A DNA stretch of 64,000 bases, taken from contig NZ_NMPZ01000012.1 of the NCBI RefSeq assembly GCF_002224675.1, forward strand, positions 1 to 64,000. The letters are read 5' to 3'. Source of the stretch: Segatella copri. Its GTDB lineage: Bacteria; Bacteroidota; Bacteroidia; Bacteroidales; Bacteroidaceae. A program made the position numbers and the translations under genes. Below, piece by piece: positions 45,946-54,702 of the stretch (positions are counted from its first letter, which is position 1; each line of letters starts with the position of its first letter). The notes beneath the pieces are model-generated. The model was not told the origin of the DNA and did not search any database. It saw only the letters and a list, made by a program, of their open reading frames with translations.

Positions 45946-48321
45946 ATGAAGCATCTGCTTTTTACGTTTGCGCTAGCTGCCTCAACGTTCTTGAACTGCC
46001 AGGCGGCAACAGTTAGTAAAACTCCCCTACCCAACAAGTTGTGGTACAACAAGCCTGCATACGCCTTCGAAGAGTCACTGCCACTGGGCAATGGCAAACT
46101 GGGTGCGCTGGTTTACGGCGGAGCCAACAATGATTCCATCCAGCTCAATGACATCACCCTATGGACGGGCGTTCCTGTAAACCCTGACGAAGGTGGCGAA
46201 GCCTACAAGTGGATTCCCAAAATCAGAGAAGCCCTGTTTAAGGAAGATTACAAGACTGCCGATTCCCTACAGCACTATGTACAAGGACACAACTCGGAGT
46301 TCTACCAGCCGCTGGGCATGATCAATATCATAGACTGCAACCAGGGAGAATTTACTGATTACTATCGTGAGTTAAGTCTCGACAAATCCCTTGCTACAGT
46401 ACAATTCAAGCGCAATGGCATCCAGTACACCAAGGAGTATTTTGCTTCACATCCTGACAAGATGATCGCCATCAAGTTGAGTGCCTCTCAAAAGAGAGCC
46501 ATCAACAGCGACATATCCCTGACCTCTCTCATTCCTCATCAGGTGAAAGCATCCAGAGGACAAATCACCATGACAGGTCATGTTCTGGGAGATGAAGCCA
46601 ACAGTACGCATTACTGTGCGATACTTCAGGTAAAGAACACCGACGGACAGGTATGGGCTGACGATTCAGTGCTCCATCTAAAAGATGTAAGCGAGGCTAT
46701 CATCTATCTTGTCAACGAGACAAGCTACAATGGCTTCGACAAACACCCGGTGAAAAAAGGGGCTCCATATATCGAAAGAGTATCTGATGATGCCTGGCAT
46801 CTTGCCAACTTCACCTATGATGAATTCAAACAGCGTCATATCGCTGATTACAGGAAACTCTTTGATAGAGTAAGCCTGAACCTGAAAGGTGCCAAGTTTG
46901 ATGCTTCCCGCCCTACCGACCAGCAGTTGCTCGCCTATAGCGACAACCACGAGAACAACCCTTATCTGGAACAGCTCTATTTCCAATATGGCAGATACCT
47001 GCTCATCAGCAGTAGCCGCACCAAGGGAGTACCAGCCAATCTGCAGGGACTCTGGGCACCAGCCCTTCGCTCTCCATGGCGTGGCAACTATACCATCAAC
47101 ATCAATCTGGAAGAAAATTACTGGCCGGCAGAAGTTGCCAATCTTTCCGAACTGGTTGCTCCTGTAGATGGATTGGTAGAAGGTTTGTCGGTAACAGGTC
47201 GCCACAATGCCCAGCACTTCTACGGCATCGATAAGGGATGGTGTGCCGGACATAATACCGATGCGTGGGCGATGAGCAACCCTGTGGGAACCGGAAACGA
47301 GAGCCCACAATGGAGCAATTGGGCGATGGGGGGAGCTTGGCTTGTAGAAACCCTCTGGGATCACTACGACTATACCCGTGATACGGAATATCTCCGCAAT
47401 ACAGCCTATCCTTTGATGAAAGGCGCTGCCGATTTTCTGCTGGAGTGGCTTATTCCGAATCCACACAATCCAAACGAACTGATTACAGCCCCTTGCACAT
47501 CGCCAGAGGCAGACTATATCACCGATAAGGGCTACCGTGGCAGCAGTTTCTATGGTGGAACCGCCGACCTTGCCATCATCCGTGAGCTCTTCAAGAACAC
47601 TATCAAGGGAGCGAAAGCCCTAGGTATCGACAGTGATTACCAGCAGCAGTTGCAAGCTGCCCTCAATCACCTGCGTCCTTACCACATTGGAAAGCGAGGC
47701 AACCTGATGGAGTGGTATCACGATTGGGATGACCAGGATTGGCATCATCGCCATCAGTCTCACCTGCTCGGTCTCTATCCTTTCCACCAGATTTCGGTAG
47801 CAAAGACACCCGAGCTTGCTGCAGCTGCAACCAAGACTTTGGAAATCAAGGGCGACAATTCTACTGGTTGGAGCACAGGCTGGAGAATCAACCTCTGGGC
47901 TCGTCTGCATCGTGCCGACAAGGCTTACCAGATATACCGCAAGTTGCTCACCTACGTTAGTCCTGAGATTTACAAGGATAGAAAGCATCACAGTGGCGGT
48001 ACCTATCCTAACCTCTTCGATGCCCATCCACCATTTCAGATAGACGGCAACTTCGGAGGAACTGCAGGTGTTTGCGAGATGCTGATGCAATGCGATGGTG
48101 AAACGATGAATTTACTCCCTGCTCTTCCACAGGAATGGCAGGCAGGAGAAATAAGAGGTCTAAAGGCCCGTGGCAACTATGGCGTATCGCTCGCATGGAA
48201 CAAAGGCAAATTGACTCAGGCAACCATCACCAGCAAAAACGAGGGTAATCTGACTATCCTCTACAATGGCAAACAGAAAATCCTTACCTTCAAGGCAGGA
48301 GAAACAAAGACCATCAGATAA
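45946..48321 (+). CDS. Glycoside hydrolase family 95 (alpha-L-fucosidase-like), secreted
   Basis: This 791-aa enzyme has a signal peptide (ending NCQA). The N-terminal beta domain carries LWYNKPAYAFEESLPLGNGKLGALVYGG and IQLNDITLWTG, and the (alpha/alpha)6 barrel carries the GH95 active-site stretches AHNTDAWAMSNPVG, EWYHDWDDQDWHHRHQSHLLGLYP and QIDGNFGGTAGVCEMLM. The family releases alpha-1,2-linked L-fucose by inversion, and some members act on L-galactose. It likely works in the periplasm on host or plant glycans. No SusC/D pair is nearby. No TAnnTTTG promoter was found in the 65-bp upstream gap. Confidence 0.93.
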   Translation: MKHLLFTFALAASTFLNCQAATVSKTPLPNKLWYNKPAYAFEESLPLGNGKLGALVYGGANNDSIQLNDITLWTGVPVNPDEGGEAYKWIPKIREALFKEDYKTADSLQHYVQGHNSEFYQPLGMINIIDCNQGEFTDYYRELSLDKSLATVQFKRNGIQYTKEYFASHPDKMIAIKLSASQKRAINSDISLTSLIPHQVKASRGQITMTGHVLGDEANSTHYCAILQVKNTDGQVWADDSVLHLKDVSEAIIYLVNETSYNGFDKHPVKKGAPYIERVSDDAWHLANFTYDEFKQRHIADYRKLFDRVSLNLKGAKFDASRPTDQQLLAYSDNHENNPYLEQLYFQYGRYLLISSSRTKGVPANLQGLWAPALRSPWRGNYTININLEENYWPAEVANLSELVAPVDGLVEGLSVTGRHNAQHFYGIDKGWCAGHNTDAWAMSNPVGTGNESPQWSNWAMGGAWLVETLWDHYDYTRDTEYLRNTAYPLMKGAADFLLEWLIPNPHNPNELITAPCTSPEADYITDKGYRGSSFYGGTADLAIIRELFKNTIKGAKALGIDSDYQQQLQAALNHLRPYHIGKRGNLMEWYHDWDDQDWHHRHQSHLLGLYPFHQISVAKTPELAAAATKTLEIKGDNSTGWSTGWRINLWARLHRADKAYQIYRKLLTYVSPEIYKDRKHHSGGTYPNLFDAHPPFQIDGNFGGTAGVCEMLMQCDGETMNLLPALPQEWQAGEIRGLKARGNYGVSLAWNKGKLTQATITSKNEGNLTILYNGKQKILTFKAGETKTIR

Positions 48322-48351
48322 AAGATCCACATCCATCTTATCTATATCTAT

Positions 48352-48409
48352 AGAGTAAAAGACTATAGTTATCTATTAGAGTAAAAGACAAAACATTAAA
48401 GTAAAGGAC
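48352..48409. repeat. Three direct repeats before the beta-sandwich gene
   Basis: AGAGTAAAAGAC occurs at 48352-48363 and 48378-48389, and a variant AAAGTAAAGGAC at 48398-48409. Starts are 26 and 20 bp apart. They fill the 100-bp gap before the ATG at 48422. Confidence 0.5.
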
Positions 48410-48421
48410 AAAAGTAAATCA

Positions 48422-49345
48422 ATGAGATACATAACAACTCTCATCATTTCTATACTTTGGGTACTGAGCTCCCATGCACAGGAGTTCGGTACCCACTGGA
48501 TATCCTATCCCCTGCCCAACGATTCTTCTGAGGTATGGTTCCGCCAAAGTTATATCATGGACGAGTGCCCCACCCAGGCCTTTATGAATATAGCAAGCAC
48601 TGGCAACTACAAACTCTATATCAATGAGAGAAACGTAACGGGAAGCCTGAAATTCGACGGTATCAAGGACAGCATTCTTCTGAACCGAACCATCGACGTA
48701 ACCCGCTTCCTCAAAAATGGCGAAAATGTGATTGCTGTATGGTACGCCCCACAAGGCAAGCCTAGCTACGGCAAGCAACTCTCACTGGAATTCTACGGAT
48801 GGCAGCAGGACAGCATTCCATTCTATCAGAAAGCAGACGGCAAATGGTTCTGCCGACAACTCAAGGAATGCAGCAATGGAGAAGGCGAACGCTTCCATGC
48901 CCACACCAATACGCAGGCTTGGAAATCTGAGGAATACCAACCTTACGGATGGATTCACCCTACCGGTTGCGTCATCACAGACAAATATAGACAAGATTCT
49001 GCCTATGTTATGAATTATAAAGCCTTCGGCGACAAGAAGGTTATCAAGGACGAGAATAAGCTCTACAAGGTATTGAAACCAGCCTGTACATACAGAGACT
49101 CCACCGGTTACAACATCGACTTTGGCAGACCTTTCTATGGCACCATCCGCCTTACGCTGCGAGGAGCCGGCAAAGGAACCAGATTAAAGATCAATGATTT
49201 CCTGTACATCTGCAACGGAGAACTGGATGAGCAGGCATTCTGCCGATTTAAATTCAGCAAGCAAAAGATATACACTCTTACCTGGAAAGGAAGATTCAAG
49301 GAAAGTGATATCGTGGATATTGAAGGATTAGAGATTTCGGAATAA
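48422..49345 (+). CDS. Secreted beta-sandwich protein resembling a rhamnosidase N-terminal domain
   Basis: This 307-aa protein has a signal peptide (ending SSHAQ). The body reads HWISYPLPNDSSEVWFRQSY, ASTGNYKLYINERNVTG, DVTRFLKNGENVIAVWYAP and RLTLRGAGKGTRLKINDF. This pattern recalls the jelly-roll domains at the N-terminus of family 78 alpha-L-rhamnosidases, which bind sugars. The catalytic helical barrel is missing, so no hydrolytic activity is expected. The family call is by pattern only. It follows the GH95 gene by 100 bp and may be co-expressed as a glycan-binding helper. Confidence 0.7.
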   Translation: MRYITTLIISILWVLSSHAQEFGTHWISYPLPNDSSEVWFRQSYIMDECPTQAFMNIASTGNYKLYINERNVTGSLKFDGIKDSILLNRTIDVTRFLKNGENVIAVWYAPQGKPSYGKQLSLEFYGWQQDSIPFYQKADGKWFCRQLKECSNGEGERFHAHTNTQAWKSEEYQPYGWIHPTGCVITDKYRQDSAYVMNYKAFGDKKVIKDENKLYKVLKPACTYRDSTGYNIDFGRPFYGTIRLTLRGAGKGTRLKINDFLYICNGELDEQAFCRFKFSKQKIYTLTWKGRFKESDIVDIEGLEISE

Positions 49346-49376
49346 GCTACCAAGCTTTTCGAAATCTCTTTTTTTA
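49330..49376. terminator. Terminator over the stop codon of the beta-sandwich gene
   Basis: AGAGATTTCG (49330-49339) pairs with CGAAATCTCT (49360-49369), followed by TTTTTTT. The stop codon (49343-49345) lies in the loop. The stem is shared with the convergent DUF3109 gene, which stops at 49377. Confidence 0.8.
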
Positions 49377-50012
49377 TTAATCTTCCAATTCGGCAAGTAA
49401 CTGCTCTGCCACTTCGCAAAGCTCATCATACCATTCTTTACCGAACTTCTCAATCAGCGGACCTTCCAGGAACTTATAAACCGGAAGATTCAACTCTTCA
49501 CCCTTCTTGATGGCATCCTTGCAGATGCGCCATTTATTATAGTTGATGCCATACACTTCATTGCCGAAATCCTTGGCACGGATCGGATACAAGGCACAGG
49601 AGATAGGCTTCTTGAACTTCGACTTGCCTTCGCGATAAGCACGCTCCAAGGCACAAAGACAGCAATTCGGAATGGTATGTCCATCGCCCAAGTCTTTCAA
49701 GTCCTGATAGCAGGTAAACACACAATCCTTACCATTCACGATACTCGTTACCAAATCGCCTTCAATATCCGTATAAGCCACGCCCTGCTTGTCGATGATA
49801 GCCTGAGCAGAAGCCGAGAGATCATCCCAAACCACATCGAGCGCATCCTCTATCTCCATGATTTCATCCAGGGTAACAGGAGCACCCGCATCGCCTTCGA
49901 TGCAGCATTCACCCTTGCAGGCATCAAGGTCGCAACAGAATTTTTCGGTGATGATATCAGGTGAAACCAATACGTTGCCCACCTGCAGAATACGCAGTTC
50001 GTCTTTCTTCAT
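49377..50012 (-). CDS. DUF3109 family protein (cysteine-rich)
   Basis: This 211-aa cytoplasmic protein belongs to DUF3109 and has cysteines in spaced groups: FCCDLDACKGECCIEG near the N-terminus, DCVFTCYQD, IPNCCLCALE and ISCALYPI. The pattern suggests an iron-sulfur or zinc cluster like the YkgJ family. Function is not established. No cofactor gene adjoins. It is on the minus strand downstream of ung, with a 91-bp gap. Confidence 0.85.
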   Translation of the reverse strand: MKKDELRILQVGNVLVSPDIITEKFCCDLDACKGECCIEGDAGAPVTLDEIMEIEDALDVVWDDLSASAQAIIDKQGVAYTDIEGDLVTSIVNGKDCVFTCYQDLKDLGDGHTIPNCCLCALERAYREGKSKFKKPISCALYPIRAKDFGNEVYGINYNKWRICKDAIKKGEELNLPVYKFLEGPLIEKFGKEWYDELCEVAEQLLAELED

Positions 50013-50103
50013 AATGTTTTTGAGATGAATAAATTTCTTTGAGTGTATAATAAAAATAATGATAGCTACCCATGAGTGGATAGCTATATATTAATAGGTG
50101 TAC

Positions 50104-50769
50104 CTACCATTGGATAGGCGAAATACCATTCTGCTGCAGATACGCATTGCAGCGGGAGAAATGATGATTGCCAAACCATCCGCCACGGTTGGCTGATAAT
50201 GGCGAAGGATGCACACTTTCCAATATCAGGTGCTTGCTCGTGTCGATGAGTTTCGCCTTGCTTCGGGCATAGCCGCCCCAGAGGATAAACACCAGGTGTT
50301 CCTTATCCTTGCTGAGTGCCTTGATGGCTGCATCGGTAAACTCCTCCCAGCCTTTGCGCTGATGGCTCGCAGCCTGATGGGCACGAACGGTAAGGGTGGC
50401 GTTGAGCAACAAGACTCCCTGCTTCGCCCAGCGGGTCAAATCGCCAGTGGCTGGCATCGGAGTGCCGAGATCCATCTGAATCTCCTTGAATATATTAATC
50501 AATGATGGTGGAAAAGTGATTCCATCCGGCACAGAGAAACTCAACCCCATTGCCTGCCCCGGCTCATGGTATGGATCCTGTCCGATAATCACTACCTTTA
50601 CATCATCAAAAGGACAGAGATTGAAGGCATTGAAAATCAAACGACCCGGAGGATAACAGGGTGTACGAAGGTATTCCTCTTTTACGAAGTTTGTGAGGTC
50701 AACAAAATACTGCTTGTCGAATTCTTCTCCTATATGCTGTCTCCAACTTTCTTCTATCTTTACGTCCAT
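50104..50769 (-). CDS. ung: Uracil-DNA glycosylase (family 1)
   Basis: This 221-aa enzyme excises uracil from DNA to start base-excision repair. The water-activating loop is GQDPYHEPGQAMGLSFSVP (catalytic Asp), the uracil-binding Asn is in LLLNATLTVR, and the Leu-intercalation loop is HPSPLSANRG. Length matches family 1. It follows gpmI on the same strand with a hairpin in the 57-bp gap. Confidence 0.97.
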   Translation of the reverse strand: MDVKIEESWRQHIGEEFDKQYFVDLTNFVKEEYLRTPCYPPGRLIFNAFNLCPFDDVKVVIIGQDPYHEPGQAMGLSFSVPDGITFPPSLINIFKEIQMDLGTPMPATGDLTRWAKQGVLLLNATLTVRAHQAASHQRKGWEEFTDAAIKALSKDKEHLVFILWGGYARSKAKLIDTSKHLILESVHPSPLSANRGGWFGNHHFSRCNAYLQQNGISPIQW

Positions 50770-50786
50770 AATGATTTAAGTTAAAG

Positions 50787-50814
50787 AAGTCAAGGCTCCA
50801 AAAAGCCTTGACTT
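50787..50814 (-). terminator. Hairpin after gpmI
   Basis: AAGTCAAGGCT (50787-50797) pairs with AGCCTTGACTT (50804-50814) around a 6-nt loop. On the minus strand a weak CTTTAACTT follows, so termination may be partial and ung may be read through. Confidence 0.6.
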
Positions 50815-50826
50815 CCGAAATTATTA

Positions 50827-52344
50827 TTAGTCAATAATCAAGTTCTCACCTGTCATATCAGCTGGCTGCTCCAAGCCCATAATGTGGAGGATAGAAGGAG
50901 CAACGTCTGCCAAACGGCCATCCTTAACGGTAGCTGAGTTGTTGTCAGTTACGTAGATGAATGGAACTGGGTTCAAAGAGTGAGCGGTGTTTGGTGTACC
51001 GTCCTCGTTGATAGCGTGGTCTGCATTACCGTGGTCAGCGATGATGATAGCCTCATAATCGTTAGCCTTGGCAGCCTCGATAACGTCCTTTACGCAGTTG
51101 TCAACAGCATGAACAGCCTTAGCGATAGCGTTGTAGATACCTGTGTGTCCTACCATATCACCATTAGCGAAGTTAACAACGATGAAGTCGTACTCCTGTG
51201 TGTTGATAGCACCAACCAACTTATCCTTTACCTCGTAAGCGCTCATCTCTGGCTTCAGGTCGTATGTAGCCACCTTTGGAGAAGGAACCAGGATACGGTC
51301 CTCGCCCTCGTATGGAGTCTCACGACCACCATTGAAGAAGAATGTTACGTGAGCATACTTCTCTGTCTCTGCAGTATGGAGCTGCTTCTTGCCCTGTGCG
51401 CTCAAGTACTCACCGAGAGTGTTCATTACGTTCTCCTTAGGGAAGAGGATGTGAACGCCCTGGAAGCTTGCATCGTATGGAGTCATGCAGTAGTACTGCA
51501 AGTTCTTGATGGTGTGCATGCCTTCCTCTGGCATATCCTGCTGAGTCAATACCTGTGTCAACTCCTTGGCACGGTCGTTACGGTAGTTGATGAAGATAAC
51601 AACATCACCCTCCTGGATAGTACCGTCAACCTTAGAGTTATTGATTGGCTTGATGAACTCGTCTGTTACGTCCTCATCGTAGCTCTCCTGCATTGCCTTC
51701 ACCATATCGTCAGCCTGCTTACCCTTACCCTCAACGAGCAAGTCGTATGCTTCCTTCACACGGTTCCAGCGCTTGTCACGGTCCATAGCATAGAAACGAC
51801 CTACGATGCTTGCGATGTGTGCACCGTTCTTGTCGCAGCAAGCCTGAACCTCCTCAATGAAGCCCTTACCGCTCTTAGGGTCTGTATCACGACCATCCAT
51901 GAAGCAGTGAACGTATGTCTCCTTCAAACCATATTCCTTACCAATCTCAATCAACTTGAAGAGGTGATCCAAAGAAGAGTGAACACCACCGGTAGAAGTC
52001 AAGCCCATCAAGTGGAGCTTCTTACCAGTCTTCTGAGCATAGCTGTAAGCGTTGATGATCTCCTGATTCTTCAAGATGTCACCGCTCTCGCAAGCCTTGT
52101 TGATCTTAACGAGGTCCTGATATACCACACGACCAGCACCGATGTTGAGGTGACCTACCTCTGAGTTACCCATCTGACCGTTAGGAAGACCTACGTCCTC
52201 GCCACAAGTCTGGAGAGTAGAATGTGCTGAAACTGCTGTCAAATAATCGAGATAAGGAGTTGGAGTCTTGAAGATAACATCACCCTTATCATGCTTACCG
52301 ATTCCCCATCCGTCGAGAATCATTAAAAGAGCTTTTTTTGCCAT
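50827..52344 (-). CDS. gpmI: 2,3-bisphosphoglycerate-independent phosphoglycerate mutase
   Basis: This 505-aa two-metal enzyme interconverts 3- and 2-phosphoglycerate in glycolysis. It has [10 protein letters not shown] (metal Asp), the phospho-Ser loop [28 protein letters not shown], and the second metal site [12 protein letters not shown] with [11 protein letters not shown]. It is the cofactor-independent type, usual in Bacteroidetes. Confidence 0.97.
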   Translation of the reverse strand: MAKKALLMILDGWGIGKHDKGDVIFKTPTPYLDYLTAVSAHSTLQTCGEDVGLPNGQMGNSEVGHLNIGAGRVVYQDLVKINKACESGDILKNQEIINAYSYAQKTGKKLHLMGLTSTGGVHSSLDHLFKLIEIGKEYGLKETYVHCFMDGRDTDPKSGKGFIEEVQACCDKNGAHIASIVGRFYAMDRDKRWNRVKEAYDLLVEGKGKQADDMVKAMQESYDEDVTDEFIKPINNSKVDGTIQEGDVVIFINYRNDRAKELTQVLTQQDMPEEGMHTIKNLQYYCMTPYDASFQGVHILFPKENVMNTLGEYLSAQGKKQLHTAETEKYAHVTFFFNGGRETPYEGEDRILVPSPKVATYDLKPEMSAYEVKDKLVGAINTQEYDFIVVNFANGDMVGHTGIYNAIAKAVHAVDNCVKDVIEAAKANDYEAIIIADHGNADHAINEDGTPNTAHSLNPVPFIYVTDNNSATVKDGRLADVAPSILHIMGLEQPADMTGENLIID

Positions 52345-52381
52345 AATTACATAAAATAATTTAAATTCGAATTTCTGCCTG

Positions 52382-52412
52382 CAAAGTTACAACAAAATAG
52401 GTGAAGGACAAA
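52382..52412 (-). promoter_or_regulatory. Promoter of gpmI
   Basis: On the minus strand TTTG (52409-52412), a 19-nt spacer and TAACTTTG (52382-52389) match the consensus, 37 bp before the ATG. Confidence 0.8.
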
Positions 52413-52429
52413 ATAAATTAAGATAAAAA

Positions 52430-52459
52430 AACTCCCACCTTTCTAAAAAGATGAGAGTT
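52430..52459 (-). terminator. Terminator after the fused sensor/winged-helix gene
   Basis: On the minus strand AACTCTCATCTTT pairs with AAAGGTGGGAGTT (one mismatch), followed by TTTTTT. It lies 10 bp past the stop at 52470. Confidence 0.75.
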
Positions 52460-52469
52460 GATAACAAGA

Positions 52470-53549
52470 TCAATAGGTTCGCAGGATATATCCCTTCTTG
52501 ATGACAGCTTCGATACTTACCTTTTCATCCAGGTTCAATGCCCGGCGAAGATAGGTAATCTGCACGTTCAGGGCAAGGGAATTGGAGTATGAATCATCAC
52601 CCCAGACTTCATTCAGTATGAAATCCCGCTCTACAAGCTGGTTCTGGTTCTCGGCAAGAAGCTTCAGAATTTCAGCTTGACGAGATGTGATGACTACTCT
52701 GGAATTACCACATTGCAGTTCATTCTGCGCATAGTAGAAAGAAATGGAACCGATAAAAACAGCAGATTCTTCACCTTTGTCGCCTTCTTTCGGTTGCTTC
52801 AACTCATAAATCATATTCTTCAGGAACTCATGGCGAATGCCGTCAATGCGTTTCTGGAAGACTATGGTCTTAACCAGATAATACAGACATCCTATCAATA
52901 TGAAAAAGAGAAAGATGCTTCCTATCAATTGCCACATCATGGCTTTGAGCGTTCGAGTAACAGGAATGAGCACCTGAAAAGAAATACCTTGGCGAAACAT
53001 TGGGTTCGTCTGATACTTCACCGTCACCACACGTGACCATCTGCCTTCGACATCATATTTTGCATTCAGGAAGACGGTCTTGTAATCAAGATGACGAAAA
53101 AAGGATATCTTCCCATATCCCTTATCATCCAGTAATCTTTGATAAGAAGCCAACGAGGGATGCTTACCAATATAAGCCAGATATCTGCTGATGATGAGAT
53201 AAGCATCATCACCCGTAAGATCAGGATCATTCAAACGGACAAGAAAGCGGTGATTGTTCCAAAAAGAAAGCGTAGTACGGCTACATCCCTTCTTCATATC
53301 ATATTCAGATTCTATCTTAAGCATAACCGTATCTCTTCGACCTTTCGTAGATGAATTCTCCTGCAACTTTTTTCTATTCTTCAAATCTTGCGCTAACACT
53401 TCATCACAATCCTTCTTGAATTGCTCTACCTGCTGGTCTAAGCTATATTGACATTGAAGATGGAGCCAATATGCCTGCGTGCAGAACAACAATACGATTG
53501 CTACCCCACATACCATCCACACTATTTTCAGCTTACTGTTACTGTTCAT
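52470..53549 (-). CDS. Membrane regulator: kinase-like sensor half fused to OmpR-type winged helix
   Basis: This 359-aa protein has TM1 (about 8-27), a periplasmic domain of about 175 residues, TM2 (205-228), and a short relic of the histidine-kinase H-box (RHEFLKNMIYELKQP, 239-253) where Tyr248 stands at the phospho-His position. An OmpR-type winged helix follows directly (265-359: ITSRQAEILKLLAENQNQLV, ILNEVWGDDSYS, LNVQITYLRRAL, VIKKGYIL). No ATPase or receiver domain exists. The two halves look like the sensor end of an RprX-type kinase and the DNA-binding end of its RprY-type partner joined in one chain (inference). It would act as a membrane-bound one-component regulator, like ToxR or CadC but with the DNA-binding end at the C-terminus. 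It is divergent from the GLPGLI operon, the probable target. The start MNSNSKL is preferred because the longer ORF crosses the -7 element. Confidence 0.88.
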   Translation of the reverse strand: MNSNSKLKIVWMVCGVAIVLLFCTQAYWLHLQCQYSLDQQVEQFKKDCDEVLAQDLKNRKKLQENSSTKGRRDTVMLKIESEYDMKKGCSRTTLSFWNNHRFLVRLNDPDLTGDDAYLIISRYLAYIGKHPSLASYQRLLDDKGYGKISFFRHLDYKTVFLNAKYDVEGRWSRVVTVKYQTNPMFRQGISFQVLIPVTRTLKAMMWQLIGSIFLFFILIGCLYYLVKTIVFQKRIDGIRHEFLKNMIYELKQPKEGDKGEESAVFIGSISFYYAQNELQCGNSRVVITSRQAEILKLLAENQNQLVERDFILNEVWGDDSYSNSLALNVQITYLRRALNLDEKVSIEAVIKKGYILRTY

Positions 53550-53576
53550 ACATTCCTGATCTTTTGAATTTGACGG

Positions 53577-53584
53577 CAAAGTTA
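53577..53584 (-). promoter_or_regulatory. Promoter -7 element of the fused regulator
   Basis: TAACTTTG on the minus strand, 27 bp before the ATG at 53549. The nearest TTTG (53601-53604) is 16 nt away, short of the usual spacing. Confidence 0.5.
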
Positions 53585-53662
53585 CTGAAAAATCCGTAAA
53601 CAAAGGCAAGAGTAATAAAATAATAATAGGCGAAAAGAAGCAAAAGTAATAACTCAGTAACA

Positions 53663-53677
53663 GAAATCATCGATTTC
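53663..53677. promoter_or_regulatory. Candidate operator before the GLPGLI operon
   Basis: GAAATC-ATC-GATTTC is a perfect inverted repeat with a 3-bp centre, 15 bp upstream of the -7 element at 53693, just where a -33 box would be and where none is found. CTCAGTA also occurs at 53653-53659 and 53688-53694, flanking it. This is the shared region between the regulator and GLPGLI genes. Confidence 0.5.
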
Positions 53678-53692
53678 ATCGGATGATCTCAG

Positions 53693-53700
53693 TACCTTTG
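53693..53700 (+). promoter_or_regulatory. Promoter -7 element of the first GLPGLI operon
   Basis: TACCTTTG fits TAnnTTTG, 51 bp before the ATG at 53752. No TTTG lies 19-21 nt upstream. Confidence 0.6.
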
Positions 53701-53751
53701 CATCACAAAAACGAAAGAAACAGATAAAATAATGAATAATTGACGAAGATT

Positions 53752-54615
53752 ATGAAAAAGGTATTATTAATAGCATGGCTTGCATTATATGCTTGCATGC
53801 TCCAAGCTCAAACAGTAAACCTGTTCGATGAATCAAGCATTGGCATGGGAGATTCCATTGATCAGGTAAAGTATCAGGTAGTATATGATGCCGAGTATAT
53901 TTACGAAAAGAAATATACCAAGACCGACACCCTCATTGGCCGCATCGAAGAGAAAATGCTCTTGCAGATTGGCAACAAGTATTCCGCATTCTACAGTTAT
54001 CCGATATTCCAAAGAGACTCTACCATCTCCGCAAATATGGCAAAAGGAATACCTGTCAATTTCTCCGGTAATGGCGGACAGATTAATTGGAAAGTATATA
54101 AGAACTATCCAGAACAGGGCAAGACTGCCTATCTCGATTTCTTTGCTGCTGACAGATATTTGTGCATTGAACCGATGGAACCGATAGACTGGCAACTCAC
54201 AGACAGTATCGATTCCATCTGCGGTTACGAGTGCCACCAGGCTATTGCCAAGTTTAAAGGTAGAACATGGATTGCATGGTACACGGAAGACATCCCTATT
54301 GACAATGGTCCCTGGAAGCTGAGCGGACTGCCGGGATTGATTCTCAAAGCTCACGACTCCGAGAACGATTATGGATTTACAGCTGTAGGACTCACAACAG
54401 GCAAAGACTCCCTACCTATCTATTATAAAGGTAAGACTTTCGAGCCTATCGACCGCAAATCATTGACCTCCATTTACAAAAAATACTATGCCGATCCAAT
54501 CGGTTATCTGCTTCAAGATGCCAAGTATGCTGCAATTGTAAAGATCAAGGATGAAAAAGGAAATATCCTGAAGCATTCCAAGCGTGCTGAGCCATACAAT
54601 CCGATTGAAAGATAA
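53752..54615 (+). CDS. GLPGLI family secreted protein (first copy)
   Basis: This 287-aa protein has a signal peptide (MKKVLLIAWLALYACMLQAQ) and the family-defining motif in GPWKLSGLPGLILKAHDSEN. The order of conserved blocks is VKYQVVYDAEY, WQLTDSIDSICGYECHQAIAKFKGRTWIAWYTEDIPI and the GLPGLI motif, with a Lys-rich tail (SKRAEPYNPIER). The family is spread through Bacteroidetes and has no assigned function. It probably resides in the periplasm or on the outer membrane. It is 87 bp before the outer-membrane barrel gene, and no terminator separates them. The TTG at 53740 adds four residues and is less likely than the ATG. Confidence 0.92.
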   Translation: MKKVLLIAWLALYACMLQAQTVNLFDESSIGMGDSIDQVKYQVVYDAEYIYEKKYTKTDTLIGRIEEKMLLQIGNKYSAFYSYPIFQRDSTISANMAKGIPVNFSGNGGQINWKVYKNYPEQGKTAYLDFFAADRYLCIEPMEPIDWQLTDSIDSICGYECHQAIAKFKGRTWIAWYTEDIPIDNGPWKLSGLPGLILKAHDSENDYGFTAVGLTTGKDSLPIYYKGKTFEPIDRKSLTSIYKKYYADPIGYLLQDAKYAAIVKIKDEKGNILKHSKRAEPYNPIER

Positions 54616-54702
54616 TTAGCAGTTTACTTTTTTGCCAGACAAGCGTCTTAAAGACATTAGCAAGATAAGTGTCTAAGGTAAAATAGAAAAGAGAGAAAAA
54701 AG

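Noticed and set aside
50980..52164. 394-aa plus-strand ORF opposite gpmI
   Set aside because: Antisense to a clear gene, composition of Val/Leu/Cys/Ser repeats as expected from reverse reading.
53740..53751. TTG start for GLPGLI copy one
   Set aside because: An ATG four codons downstream directly begins a standard signal peptide.
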